From Flavobacteriaceae bacterium (GTDB lineage Bacteria; Bacteroidota; Bacteroidia; Flavobacteriales; Flavobacteriaceae), in NCBI GenBank assembly GCA_024644725.1, contig JAHEHE010000001.1, positions 25,257 through 89,256 on the forward strand: a stretch of 64,000 nucleotides of DNA, read 5' to 3'. A program made the translations under genes and the position numbers. Positions 51,292 through 60,382 of this stretch are shown in pieces. The stretch's first letter is position 1; each line of letters starts with the position of its first letter. Below the pieces are notes generated by a model, which saw nothing but the letters and a program-made list of their open reading frames with translations, ran no database searches and had not been told where the DNA came from.

Positions 51292-52959
51292 ATGCCGGAT
51301 CAACGTAGTGCGAAAATGAAAAAAGCTCCCATTCAAATCCTTATCGTCCTTGGCCTGGTTATCGTGGTTAACTTTTTAGGGAATTCGCTCTACAAGAGAT
51401 TTGACCTGACCCGTGACAACCGATATACCCTTTCGGACGAAACCATTTCCCTGGTCGAGAGTTTGAAGGAGCCCATCATTGTCAAAGTCTATCTGCAGGG
51501 AGATTTCCCTTCGGAGTTCAAAAGACTGCAGGCCGAAACCGACCAGCTTCTGGAAGAGCTCAGTGCGATCAACGATCAGATCGTCTATCGTTTCATCGAC
51601 CCATTGAGCAACCCGAAAGAATTGATCGACAAGGGGCTGCAACCCAGCAGACTCACGGTTCAGGAAGGGGGAAAAGTGTCAGAAGCCGTGATTTTCCCAT
51701 GGGCCATCGTCTCCTACAAGGGCAAAGAAGAAAATGTGTCATTACTGGTCAATTCTGTGGCCGAAAGCCAGGAAAAGCAATTGCAGAATTCGATTGAGAA
51801 CCTGGAATACGAGTTCGCACATGCCTTTGCCAAGATAAAAGAGGACAAGAGCAAGAGAATTGCAGTGCTCAAAGGAAATGGGGAGCTCGATGACCTCTAT
51901 CTCTATAGCTTCCTGAAGAAATTAGGGGAATACTATCACCTGGCGGCCTTTACGTTGGATTCCGCAGAAACGGACCCTGTGTCTACTTTGAGACAGCTGC
52001 GGGACTATGACCTGGCAGTGATCGCCAAACCCACCATCCCCTTTACAGATCAAGAGAAATACCTTATGGACCAGTACCTGATCGGAGGAGGCAAGACGAT
52101 GTGGCTGATCGACAATGTTCACGCCGAGATGGACAGTCTCTTGACCACAGGCAAATCCCTGGCCTACAATCGGGACCTCGGTCTTACGGATTTGTTTTTC
52201 AGCTATGGGGTGCGGATCAACTACAATGTGTCCAAAGATCTTTACAGCTCGACGATTCGGCTCGCATCTGGGAATACCGGCAATCAGGTGCAATACCAGG
52301 ATTTTGTTTGGCCTTATTTTCCCTTGATTTTTACGGATGACCAGCATCCGATAACAAAAAACATCGATCCTGTTCTTCTCAAGTTTCCGAGCAGTATGGA
52401 TACGCTTCAGAATGGATTGAAAAAAAGAATTCTGTTGAGCTCCTCGGCGAACGGACGCATCATTGGCACACCCACTCCAGTCGCATTGGACGAAATTGCA
52501 CAGGAGATCAATCGGAATGAATTCAATGATGCCGCGATTCCCTTCGGGGTCCTGCTGGAAGGCAGCTTCAAATCGGCTTACGCCGCTAGGATCAAGCCTT
52601 TTCAATACAGTGAATCCGCTGAAAACAGCCCGATGACCAAAATGATGGTGATCAGTGACGGGGACATCGCGGCGAATGAGGTATACCGGGGAGAACCTCT
52701 GCCGTTGGACAAAGACAAATGGACACAACAGCCCTATGGCAACCTGAGCTTTTTGCTCAATGCCACTCACTACCTGCTCGATGAAAATGGAATCATCCGG
52801 CTGAGGGCCAAAAGCCTGGAGCTTCAGTTCCTGGACAAGGAAAAAGCATATAGCGAACGTGGGCGCTGGCAAATCATCAACCTGGTTCTGCCTCTTGTCC
52901 TTTTATTTGCACTGAGCATACTCTTCAAAATGATCCGTGTCAAACGTTATGCCCGTTAG
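51292..52959 (+). CDS. gldG: Gliding motility protein GldG
   Basis: GldG is the auxiliary component of the GldAFG transporter. The 555-residue product has an N-terminal membrane anchor (PIQILIVLGLVIVVNFLGNSLY), RFDLTRDNRYTLSDETISLVESLKEPIIVKVYLQG as usual for GldG, a long periplasmic ABC-type uncharacterised domain with MWLIDNVHAEMDSL, and a C-terminal anchor (IINLVLPLVLLFALSILFKMI). It starts directly at the end of gldF, which indicates translational coupling. Confidence 0.93.
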   Translation: MPDQRSAKMKKAPIQILIVLGLVIVVNFLGNSLYKRFDLTRDNRYTLSDETISLVESLKEPIIVKVYLQGDFPSEFKRLQAETDQLLEELSAINDQIVYRFIDPLSNPKELIDKGLQPSRLTVQEGGKVSEAVIFPWAIVSYKGKEENVSLLVNSVAESQEKQLQNSIENLEYEFAHAFAKIKEDKSKRIAVLKGNGELDDLYLYSFLKKLGEYYHLAAFTLDSAETDPVSTLRQLRDYDLAVIAKPTIPFTDQEKYLMDQYLIGGGKTMWLIDNVHAEMDSLLTTGKSLAYNRDLGLTDLFFSYGVRINYNVSKDLYSSTIRLASGNTGNQVQYQDFVWPYFPLIFTDDQHPITKNIDPVLLKFPSSMDTLQNGLKKRILLSSSANGRIIGTPTPVALDEIAQEINRNEFNDAAIPFGVLLEGSFKSAYAARIKPFQYSESAENSPMTKMMVISDGDIAANEVYRGEPLPLDKDKWTQQPYGNLSFLLNATHYLLDENGIIRLRAKSLELQFLDKEKAYSERGRWQIINLVLPLVLLFALSILFKMIRVKRYAR

Positions 52960-53050
52960 GCTCATAAAGTTTTGTTAAAAAAATGCGGATTTTTTAACCA
53001 TCCTGAGAATTGACTTAATTTTAAACAAACTTTAACAAAAACTAAATTCT

Positions 53051-53896
53051 ATGCAATCTAAAATCATTACACTATTTATGGCGCTTGTGGCATTTACCGT
53101 TCAGGCGCAGATCCAAACCCCCCAACCAAGTCCTGGTGCTGAAATTGAGCAGGTAATCGGACTCACCGAGATTGAGGTGGACTACTCCAGACCCGCGATG
53201 CGAGGCAGAACTATCTATGGAGATCTGGTTCCTTACGGCAAATTATGGAGAACAGGTGCCAATACCAGGACCAAATTCTCGACAAGCACCGACATCACGG
53301 TACAGGGAAAAGAACTTAAGGAGGGAACCTACGGAATCCTTTCTGTTCCCAATAAAGACTCCTGGGACATCATCTTTTACACAGAAGCCGAAGGAGGTGG
53401 AGCGCCAAAAGAGCTCGACAAGAGCAAAGTTGCCCTGACCGTTCAAGCCAAACCGGAAAACACCGGATACGACATGGAGAACTTCACTATCGCTTTTGGA
53501 GATCTCGCAGATGGTTCGACAGGAATGATGTACATCATGTGGGAAAAAACGCGTGTGCCCCTGAAAATAGGAACACCTGCCAAAGAAATAGCCATGAAGA
53601 GCATTGAAGATGTTATGGCTGGAGAACCCACTGCCAATGATTATTTCCAGGCAGCTGCCTTTTATCACGAAGCGGGTGAAGACATGGACAAGGCCCTGGC
53701 GTGGGTGAGCAAAGCCGTGGAGATGAACCCGGATGCCTTCTGGATGTCGCGACGCAAATCTTTGATCCAGGCAGACATGGGAGACAAGAAAGGTGCTGTT
53801 GAAACGGCCAAGGTATCTCTGGCTGCTGCCGAAAAAGCAGGAAATGCCGATTACATGAAAATGAACAAGGAATCCATAGCGGAATGGAGCAAGTAA
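53051..53896 (+). CDS. Secreted DUF2911 protein with C-terminal TPR-like region
   Basis: The 281-residue product has a signal peptide (IITLFMALVAFTVQAQ). The DUF2911 domain runs over residues 20-180 (IEVDYSRPAMRGRTIYGDLVPYGKLWRTGANTRTKFSTS, then EGTYGILSVPNKDSWDIIF). The last 90 residues read as tetratricopeptide-like helices (YFQAAAFYHEAGEDMDKALAWVSKAVEMNPDAFW). Function unknown; periplasmic. A second, shorter DUF2911 gene follows 35 bases later. Confidence 0.85.
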   Translation: MQSKIITLFMALVAFTVQAQIQTPQPSPGAEIEQVIGLTEIEVDYSRPAMRGRTIYGDLVPYGKLWRTGANTRTKFSTSTDITVQGKELKEGTYGILSVPNKDSWDIIFYTEAEGGGAPKELDKSKVALTVQAKPENTGYDMENFTIAFGDLADGSTGMMYIMWEKTRVPLKIGTPAKEIAMKSIEDVMAGEPTANDYFQAAAFYHEAGEDMDKALAWVSKAVEMNPDAFWMSRRKSLIQADMGDKKGAVETAKVSLAAAEKAGNADYMKMNKESIAEWSK

Positions 53897-53931
53897 AGCT
53901 TGCTTTATCAAGTTGATAAAAATAACAAACG

Positions 53932-54423
53932 ATGAGAATTTTAAGTATATTTTTGGCACTGGTCATGATCACGTCGATCAGTTGTGCACAGAAAAGCCCG
54001 CGAAAAAATGCTAAAGGCATAATAGGTGGAACGACAATTGAAATCGACTACGGCGCTCCAAGCGTCAAAGGAAGAAAAATTTGGGGTGGTCTTGAAAAGT
54101 ACGGTGCCGTCTGGAGAGCCGGGGCCAACGAGAACACGACAGTGTCTTTTGACAAAGATGTCAAAGTAGCTGGACAGGACCTGCCGGCCGGAAAATACGG
54201 CTTCTTTATCATCCCCAATGAAACCGGAGATTGGATCGTTATCTTCAACAAGAAGAACGATGGCTGGGGAGCCTATTCATACGCTGAGTCAGATGATGCA
54301 CTTCGTGTCTCCGTAGCACCTCAGATGGTGGACGACAACCAGGAAGAGTTGATGTATGCTGTGACCAATGAAGGAATTTTGTTCGGTTGGGAAAAGGCGC
54401 GTCTGAATATCCCCGTGGAATAA
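53932..54423 (+). CDS. Secreted DUF2911 protein, short form
   Basis: The 163-residue product has a signal peptide whose end ITSISCAQK could be a lipobox (SISC). It carries only the DUF2911 domain: IEIDYGAPSVKGRKIWGGLEKYGAVWRAGANENTTVSFD and GKYGFFIIPNETGDWIVIF align with the preceding gene, so the pair is a tandem duplication with a TPR-like extension in one member. A strong terminator follows. Confidence 0.85.
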   Translation: MRILSIFLALVMITSISCAQKSPRKNAKGIIGGTTIEIDYGAPSVKGRKIWGGLEKYGAVWRAGANENTTVSFDKDVKVAGQDLPAGKYGFFIIPNETGDWIVIFNKKNDGWGAYSYAESDDALRVSVAPQMVDDNQEELMYAVTNEGILFGWEKARLNIPVE

Positions 54424-54468
54424 CCATGTTGCGAAATCACAGGATTTCACAATAGGAAAATGAAATTG

Positions 54469-54493
54469 AACCCCGGTCTACCGGGGTTTTTTT
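54469..54493 (+). terminator. Intrinsic terminator after the DUF2911 pair
   Basis: An 8-bp stem AACCCCGG / CCGGGGTT with a TCTA loop is followed by T7. The T-run overlaps the stop codon of the convergent symporter gene (54492-54494). Confidence 0.85.
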
Positions 54494-56174
54494 ATGCCTT
54501 TTGGATTCCCTCTTTGCCTGTAAATCCATTCAAGATCAGAGCCAGGACGATAACGATCGTGCACCCGAGAAGATTCAACCAGAGATAAGGAAGAATGTCT
54601 GCAAACCAGACTCCGATAATGATCAGTTGAGTGACCAGGGCTGCCCGGAAGACTGAATTCGCTTTAACCTGCTTGAAAAAGAATGCAAGCAGGAAAATTC
54701 CCAAAATATTTCCGTAAAAGATGGATCCGATGATGTTGACCAGCTGTATGAGGTTGTCGAACAAATTGGCCACACTTGCCACCAGGATCGCCAGTATTCC
54801 CCAACCCAGGGTAAACCATTTGGTTGCCTTCACATAGTGACCCGGATCCTTCTTGGTCTTTTCGTTGCGTTGATACAGATCGATCATGGTCGTCGCCGCA
54901 AGGGCGTTCAATTCAGAAGCGGTCGAGGACATCGCCGCCGAGAGGATCACTGCCAGAAGCAAGCCGATGAGTCCCCGGGGTAGATTGTTGAGGATAAAAT
55001 GAATGAAAACATAGTCCTTGTCATTGGTCTCAACCGTGTCATCCGCCTTCAATATGATTTCCTTGGCACGCTCCCTGTTCTTGTATTCCTCGGCATTCAG
55101 CTCCTTGATGCGATCTCTTGTGATCTTATCTCCTGAACCGGTGCCCAGCTGCATCTGGAGGGTTTTCTTCTCTTCTTCAAGACCTCTGTGCGTTTTCTGA
55201 ACCTCCGCGTACTCTTCCGCATATGTAGATTCCATGACCGCTTTGGTGGCCGCCGGATTGAAATTCACAGGGGACGCATTAAACTGGTAAAAAACAAATA
55301 CCATAACCCCAACGAGCAGTATGAAAAACTGCATAGGCACTTTTAAGAAGCCGTTGAAGATGAGCCCCAACTGGCTTTCCCGTACCGATTTCCCCGACAG
55401 GTAACGCTGCACCTGAGACTGATCCGTCCCAAAGTAGGACAGCATCAGGAAGGTTCCGCCTAAAAATCCCGTCCAAACGGTGTATCTGTTGTTCAGGTCG
55501 AAAGAAAAATCCAGGACCTTCATCTTGTCACTCGCACCTGCTATTTGCAATGCATTGGTGAACGAGATATCTTCAGGCAGATAGCTGACAATCAAGAAGA
55601 ATGCTGCGAACATCCCTATGAAAATGACCGCCATCTGCTGCTTTTGTGTTACACTCACAGCTTTCGTTCCCCCGCTAACCGTATAGATGATCACCAGGAC
55701 CCCGATCAGGATGTTAAGGGTCAGCAGATTCCAGCCCAAAACGGCAGAAAGTATGATGGCCGGGGCAAAAATGGTGATCCCGGCGGCCAAACCCCGCTGA
55801 ATGAGAAAAAGTATGGCTGTAAGTGTTCTTGTCTTCAGGTCAAAGCGGCTCTCCAAATACTCATAGGCCGTATAAACATTGAGTCGGTGGTATATGGGAA
55901 TGAAAACCAAACAGATAATGATCATGGCGATGGGCAGACCGAAATAGAACTGGACAAAACCCATGCCGCTGTGAAATGCCTGACCGGGCGTCGACAGAAA
56001 AGTGATGGCGCTGGCCTGAGTAGCCATGACAGACAAACCGATGGTCCACCATTGGGCTTCACTCCCACCCTTGATAAAATCTTTTACATTCTTGCTACCG
56101 CGCGTTTTCCAGGATCCGTAGATAACAATAAAGAGCAACGTGGCTATGAGAACCAACCAATCAAGTGAAGCCAT
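54492..56174 (-). CDS. Sodium:solute symporter (SSS family)
   Basis: The 560-residue permease has about 13 membrane segments and SSS signatures: WWTIGLSVMATQASAITFLSTPGQAF, GISGG-like YTVSGGTKAVSVTQKQQM, SYFGTDQSQVQRYL and AVILSAAMSSTASELNALAATT. A charged insert of about 70 residues (312-385; EYAEVQKTHRGLEEEKKTLQ...) between membrane segments reads as a coiled coil. The substrate is not predictable. It is the last gene after PIG-L and a 38-residue membrane protein, three bases from the latter's stop. Confidence 0.9.
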   Translation of the reverse strand: MASLDWLVLIATLLFIVIYGSWKTRGSKNVKDFIKGGSEAQWWTIGLSVMATQASAITFLSTPGQAFHSGMGFVQFYFGLPIAMIIICLVFIPIYHRLNVYTAYEYLESRFDLKTRTLTAILFLIQRGLAAGITIFAPAIILSAVLGWNLLTLNILIGVLVIIYTVSGGTKAVSVTQKQQMAVIFIGMFAAFFLIVSYLPEDISFTNALQIAGASDKMKVLDFSFDLNNRYTVWTGFLGGTFLMLSYFGTDQSQVQRYLSGKSVRESQLGLIFNGFLKVPMQFFILLVGVMVFVFYQFNASPVNFNPAATKAVMESTYAEEYAEVQKTHRGLEEEKKTLQMQLGTGSGDKITRDRIKELNAEEYKNRERAKEIILKADDTVETNDKDYVFIHFILNNLPRGLIGLLLAVILSAAMSSTASELNALAATTMIDLYQRNEKTKKDPGHYVKATKWFTLGWGILAILVASVANLFDNLIQLVNIIGSIFYGNILGIFLLAFFFKQVKANSVFRAALVTQLIIIGVWFADILPYLWLNLLGCTIVIVLALILNGFTGKEGIQKA

Positions 56175-56177
56175 GAA

Positions 56178-56294
56178 TCAGGAAAAATAAGTCATTATGA
56201 AGTAAAAGACCACCAGGTAGATCGCATTGGCCACGAGCACCCAGGTATAGGATCTTTCCCATTTTCCTGAAACTGCATTCTTGTTGTCTTCCAA
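56178..56294 (-). CDS. Small single-pass membrane protein, 38 aa, partner of the symporter
   Basis: This gene is missed by the ORF track. Directly after the PIG-L stop (TAG) and one further codon, a TTG at 56294 opens a frame that reads EDNKNAVSGKWERSYTWVLVANAIYLVVFYFIMTYFS. It has a short polar N terminus and one membrane helix (about 19-37). Its TGA lies three bases before the symporter ATG. The position, the clean hydrophobic segment and tight packing argue for a real gene, perhaps a small accessory subunit like those found with some SSS transporters. The start codon is not certain (TTG, or an ATT one codon earlier). Confidence 0.65.
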   Translation of the reverse strand: MEDNKNAVSGKWERSYTWVLVANAIYLVVFYFIMTYFS

Positions 56295-56297
56295 AAT

Positions 56298-58814
56298 CTA
56301 CTTTTTAAGTTCGGTTTCCAGTTCGTTTCTCCCGATGGACAGCATGTTGGCAAACAGCTTGTATGCACCGGGAACGCCGGCCGGGAGCTCTCTGAAAAAA
56401 GACAGCCCTGTATAAATATAGTGACCTTCTCCATACTTTGCAACTAACAGGCTTCCTTTCATCGGGTCTTCTCCGTTTTCCTCGAAGGAGAAAAGCGGTG
56501 TGAATTCATCGGACCATTCACCCGGGAAGTACAAGCCACGCTCCTGCACCCATCCGTCAAAATCTGATTTTTCTATCTTGTTCGGATAGTTCATAAGCTC
56601 ATGGTCCGGAGCCAAAAAAGTGACCTCGGCGTTCTCGTCGGTAATTCTCTGTCTTGAAAGCTTGAGTTCGAAGGGAGCCAGGTTCTCCTCGACTTTCAGC
56701 CTCCTGTTTGTATTGTACTGCACAATCATTGTTCCTCCTTTTCTGACGTAGTTCAACAGGGCAGCCTGCTTCACCACCAATTCGTCCACGGTGTTATAGG
56801 CCCTTATTCCCACGATGACCGCATCGTATTGGGAGAGTGACCTTTCGGAGATCAGCTTCGGGTCAATCTCGCGAACCTCATAGCCTATCTGCTTCAGGTA
56901 TTTGGCTACTTCGTCTCCCGCGCCGTTGATGTATCCAATGCGGCCCATTTTCTTGTTCAGGTCGAGACGCACGACTTTTGATCCCGAGGGCAGGAATACC
57001 ATCTGTTTCGGGATATGCTCATAATCGATCTCAACCAGGGATTTGTCATACGCACCATTTGAAGTCTCTACAATCGGTTTCAGGATTCCTTCACTCTGTT
57101 TCTGAGGCGGAGTCACCATAAAGCGAACTACAACTTCCTCTTCTTTGTTCTTTGTGCTGAAATCAGCGCTTTCCGGCTCTACTCCCCATCCTTCGGGCGC
57201 TTCAAGGCGAACTGTTCCCGAGAGCCCGTCTTTGTGCGGATTGACAACAACCGGAATCTCACGGGGCGAATTGTCGTCGAAAAGAACCACTTTCGAGCGA
57301 ATCGATGAGGAAACTTCAGGAACGATTTCAAAGGGCTGATAGACCTCACCTCGCACCGGATCGTTGTATTTGTAGACTACATCTCTTTCAAACGAAACAT
57401 CCTGACCGTCGATCTCCATATTGAATTGAAGCCGCAGTGATCGAGGCGTGACAGGCTCTCCGATCATTTCCAGGTCATCCACATCATACATGCCCAAACT
57501 CCAGGGTTTATCCAACCAGTAGGCCGAGGTCAGTCCCAGATTATCAGGGAGTTGAACCGTCATCTTTTCTTTAAAACCTGTGTTGAAGGGAAGATCTTTG
57601 CCCATTTTCTGTTCCTTCTGCATGGGCAAGACCCAAACCGATTTCAACTCAACATTCACGGGGCTTCGATTGATGGCCTCCACCTCGATATCGAGCTTTT
57701 CACCTACCGTGGAATGCGGTTCACCCGAGACACCTTCCAGGTAAAGGCCGAGACAGGCTGCGATAATGTCTTTGATCTGTTGCGTTTTGAACTCTCTCCA
57801 GTGCTTATTTTCGAGCTGGACGATCAGTTCATAAGCCTGCATGAGTGCGGGAACACTTTTCGAAGGATTTTCAAAATCATAGTCTTCCTGGACCTGCTCC
57901 AGAATCTTCTGAATCTCCTGACCTCCCTTCACTCGTGACCAGGTCGTATTGATGCCCTCAAAAATGTCGGATTTCTCCTTGGGCATCGTTCCTTTGAGCA
58001 ATTGCAGGTATTCCATTTCGGATCCCCGGGTTCCGGTGCTGCCAAACCCTTGGGATTTGTGCATGCTGCGACTCAAGGAGGCAATTTCGGAATTGGAAAG
58101 CCCCTGACCATTGTAATAGGTGCCAATATCCACCGAAAGCATTTTCGACTTGTCCACCTCTTCGAATTTCTCGCGGCTGCCGTAAAACCACCAATGGGTA
58201 TTGAAGAAAATCCGTTTGGGTTCCCAGGCCGAAAAACCCGGGGTGTCGTAATCCTTGTCAGGGGCCAGATCAAAGGCCTCCAGGCTCAACATAGCCGAGG
58301 AGGTGTGATGCCCGTGGGTACGTCCTGCGGATTCGGCATCGAATCGGTTGATTATAATATCCGGCTGAAACTCACGCATGACCCGAACCACATCATTGAG
58401 GACTTTCTCCTTTTTCCAAATCTCCAAAGTCTCGTCGGGGTGTTTGGAGTATCCGAAGTCATTCGCCCGGGTAAAAAACTGCTCTCCCCCATCAGTCTGA
58501 CGTGCCCTGAGAAGCTCATTGGTCCGGATGACACCGAGAAGCTCCCTGATTTCGGGACCTATAAGATTCTGCCCCCCATCCCCTCGCGTAATGGACAGAT
58601 AAGCTGTACGAGCATGAACCTCGTTCGAAAAATAGGAGATCATGCGCGTATTCTCATCATCAGGATGTGCTGCCAGGTACAGCACCGTTCCTAAAAAATT
58701 CAATTTTTCAATTTCGTGATAGATATCACTTGAACTCAATTTTTCAGGGGCCTGTGCGTTTCCGGGAGCGCAGAGAGTCAAAGCGACAAACAAGAATAGT
58801 AAGCGTATTTTCAT
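56298..58814 (-). CDS. Secreted PIG-L/LmbE-family deacetylase with C-terminal GATase-like domain
   Basis: The 838-residue protein from ATG 58814 has a signal peptide (IRLLFLFVALTLCAPGNAQ). The PIG-L zinc motif is LYLAAHPDDENTR (H50, D52, D53), and HGHHTSSA gives the third ligand near residue 160, consistent with hydrolysis of an N-acetyl group on a sugar. The middle is beta-sandwich-like. The C terminus (RIGYINGAGDEVAKYLKQIGYEV, YDAVIVGIRAYN, LLNYVRKGGTMIVQYN) resembles a glutamine-amidotransferase-like or ThuA-type domain. It heads the operon with the small membrane protein and the symporter, so it may release a solute that the symporter takes up. Confidence 0.88.
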   Translation of the reverse strand: MKIRLLFLFVALTLCAPGNAQAPEKLSSSDIYHEIEKLNFLGTVLYLAAHPDDENTRMISYFSNEVHARTAYLSITRGDGGQNLIGPEIRELLGVIRTNELLRARQTDGGEQFFTRANDFGYSKHPDETLEIWKKEKVLNDVVRVMREFQPDIIINRFDAESAGRTHGHHTSSAMLSLEAFDLAPDKDYDTPGFSAWEPKRIFFNTHWWFYGSREKFEEVDKSKMLSVDIGTYYNGQGLSNSEIASLSRSMHKSQGFGSTGTRGSEMEYLQLLKGTMPKEKSDIFEGINTTWSRVKGGQEIQKILEQVQEDYDFENPSKSVPALMQAYELIVQLENKHWREFKTQQIKDIIAACLGLYLEGVSGEPHSTVGEKLDIEVEAINRSPVNVELKSVWVLPMQKEQKMGKDLPFNTGFKEKMTVQLPDNLGLTSAYWLDKPWSLGMYDVDDLEMIGEPVTPRSLRLQFNMEIDGQDVSFERDVVYKYNDPVRGEVYQPFEIVPEVSSSIRSKVVLFDDNSPREIPVVVNPHKDGLSGTVRLEAPEGWGVEPESADFSTKNKEEEVVVRFMVTPPQKQSEGILKPIVETSNGAYDKSLVEIDYEHIPKQMVFLPSGSKVVRLDLNKKMGRIGYINGAGDEVAKYLKQIGYEVREIDPKLISERSLSQYDAVIVGIRAYNTVDELVVKQAALLNYVRKGGTMIVQYNTNRRLKVEENLAPFELKLSRQRITDENAEVTFLAPDHELMNYPNKIEKSDFDGWVQERGLYFPGEWSDEFTPLFSFEENGEDPMKGSLLVAKYGEGHYIYTGLSFFRELPAGVPGAYKLFANMLSIGRNELETELKK

Positions 58815-58868
58815 ATGGGATGGTTTTCTTATTGCCGACCCGTAAAACGGTGGCCGAACGAATACGAG

Positions 58869-58876
58869 CAAAGCTA
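58869..58876 (-). promoter_or_regulatory. -7 promoter element of the PIG-L operon
   Basis: TAGCTTTG on the minus strand matches TAnnTTTG, with a leader of about 50 nt before the ATG at 58814. Confidence 0.5.
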
Positions 58877-58975
58877 AAAAAATATCGTCTAGCGCCCGAT
58901 TATTTATGAAAATCTTAACACCATTCGTGTTGATATCCTAAGCAAATAAATTTTCACGGTTAGGGTATAATATAA

Positions 58976-58983
58976 TATATTTG
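58976..58983 (+). promoter_or_regulatory. -7 promoter element of dnaN
   Basis: TATATTTG matches TAnnTTTG within an AT-rich run, about 68 bases before the dnaN ATG at 59051. Confidence 0.5.
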
Positions 58984-59050
58984 TAACGCTGCGATCAGGT
59001 CGCCGGACCCAACTATGACGCAGGTCAATACAAACTCACAATTGTAAAGA

Positions 59051-60169
59051 ATGAAATTTATAGTTTCCAGTTCACAACTTTTGAAGCAACTGCAGATCCT
59101 AGGGGGTGTTATCAACTCGAACAATACCCTTCCTATTCTCGATAATTTTTTATTCGAGCTTACCAATAACGAACTTAGAATCTCAGCCTCTGACCTGGAG
59201 ACGACCATGAGTACTTCGCTCGAAGTGGAAGCTGACGAGACGGGTGCCATTGCGGTGCCTGCACGCCTTTTGCTTGACATATTAAAGACCTTTGCAGAAC
59301 AGCCGCTGACCTTCAAAGTGGAGGACAATCATACAATTGAAATCAGTTCGGACAGTGGTAAGTACGCCCTGGCCTACGCAGATGGAGAGGAATTTCCGAA
59401 AGCCGTTGAATTGGACTCGCCCAGCAGCGCCATCTTGCAGGGAGATATCCTTGCTACCGGAATCTCAAAGACCATCTTTGCCTCGGGCAATGACGACCTG
59501 AGACCGGTTATGAGTGGCGTGTTCTTTCAATTGAATCCGGAAAGCCTGATTTTCGTTGCAACGGATGCCCACAAATTGGTCAAATACGAAAGGAAAGACA
59601 TAAAGGCCAACGAGGCTGCCGAATTCATCATGCCTAAAAAGCCTTTGAACCTGCTTAAAAACATTCTTGCAGGAAGCGATGATGAAGTCAAAATCGAATA
59701 CAATGACACGAATGCCCGTTTCGCTTTCGGCAACAGCGTGCTCATTTGCAGACTCATCGATGGCAAGTATCCGAATTACGAAGCAGTAATTCCCAGGGAA
59801 AACCCGAACAAACTCACGCTTGACAGGAGCTCTTTTTACAATTCAGTTCGCAGGGTGTCGATCTTTTCGAGTAAAACCACACACCAGATCCGACTGAAAA
59901 TGGCAGGAACTGAGCTCAAGATCTCGGCTGAGGATCTGGACTTTTCAAACAAAGCTGACGAAAGGCTGCAATGCAGCTATGAGGGGGATGACATGCAAAT
60001 TGGCTTCAACTCTCGTTTTTTGATGGAAATGCTCAACCATTTGAACTCTAACGAGATCCTTTTGGAGATGTCTCTGCCGAACCGAGCGGGGATTCTAACA
60101 CCTGTAGATGGCCTGGAGGAAGGTGAGGAAATCACCATGCTTGTCATGCCCGTTATGCTCAGTAATTGA
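59051..60169 (+). CDS. dnaN: DNA polymerase III sliding clamp (beta subunit)
   Basis: The beta clamp encircles DNA and tethers polymerase III. The 372-residue protein has three repeats of the clamp fold and family motifs: MKFIVSSSQLLKQLQILGGVINSNNTLPIL at the start, RPVMSGVFFQ, ATDAHKLVKYE, the central INGKYPNY-like LIDGKYPNYEAVIP, and the C-terminal VMPVMLSN. The length is normal. dnaA is not adjacent, so this is not evidence for a nearby replication origin. Confidence 0.96.
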   Translation: MKFIVSSSQLLKQLQILGGVINSNNTLPILDNFLFELTNNELRISASDLETTMSTSLEVEADETGAIAVPARLLLDILKTFAEQPLTFKVEDNHTIEISSDSGKYALAYADGEEFPKAVELDSPSSAILQGDILATGISKTIFASGNDDLRPVMSGVFFQLNPESLIFVATDAHKLVKYERKDIKANEAAEFIMPKKPLNLLKNILAGSDDEVKIEYNDTNARFAFGNSVLICRLIDGKYPNYEAVIPRENPNKLTLDRSSFYNSVRRVSIFSSKTTHQIRLKMAGTELKISAEDLDFSNKADERLQCSYEGDDMQIGFNSRFLMEMLNHLNSNEILLEMSLPNRAGILTPVDGLEEGEEITMLVMPVMLSN

Positions 60170-60218
60170 TCAGGTGAATTGAGCTAAATTCTTCTTTTTC
60201 TTGACCTTAGAAATCACT

Positions 60219-60226
60219 TAAATTTG
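60219..60226 (+). promoter_or_regulatory. -7 promoter element upstream of the tandem paralogues
   Basis: TAAATTTG matches TAnnTTTG, with a TTG 15 bases upstream, slightly short spacing. The leader before the ATG at 60383 would be about 150 nt, in which I see no clear structure. Confidence 0.35.
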
Positions 60227-60382
60227 GATTTTTGGGAGCATATGCTTATATTGCACCCCAGAAAATAGTTGAATCCCCCTAGTATTCAATTTATTTTTTA
60301 GTGAAACTTTAGGACTTTTTACCGGATTAAATACTGGTTTTCAGTCTCTTGTGTTTTATACACGGAAGTGGAACGAAAATAA

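Noticed and set aside
51922-52872. 316-aa minus-strand ORF
   Set aside because: This long frame is a shadow of gldG, which is intact and coupled to gldF.
54433-54447. Hairpin GAAATC-acag-GATTTC
   Set aside because: A short six-base stem without a T-run. The strong terminator 20 bases downstream explains transcription end.
55545-56168. 207-aa plus-strand ORF
   Set aside because: It is antisense to the sodium:solute symporter, which has full family motifs. The shadow frame shows no recognisable domain and low-complexity polar composition.
58815-59050. Replication origin next to dnaN
   Set aside because: No dnaA gene, no cluster of DnaA boxes and no typical origin layout are visible. The gap is explained by two divergent promoters.
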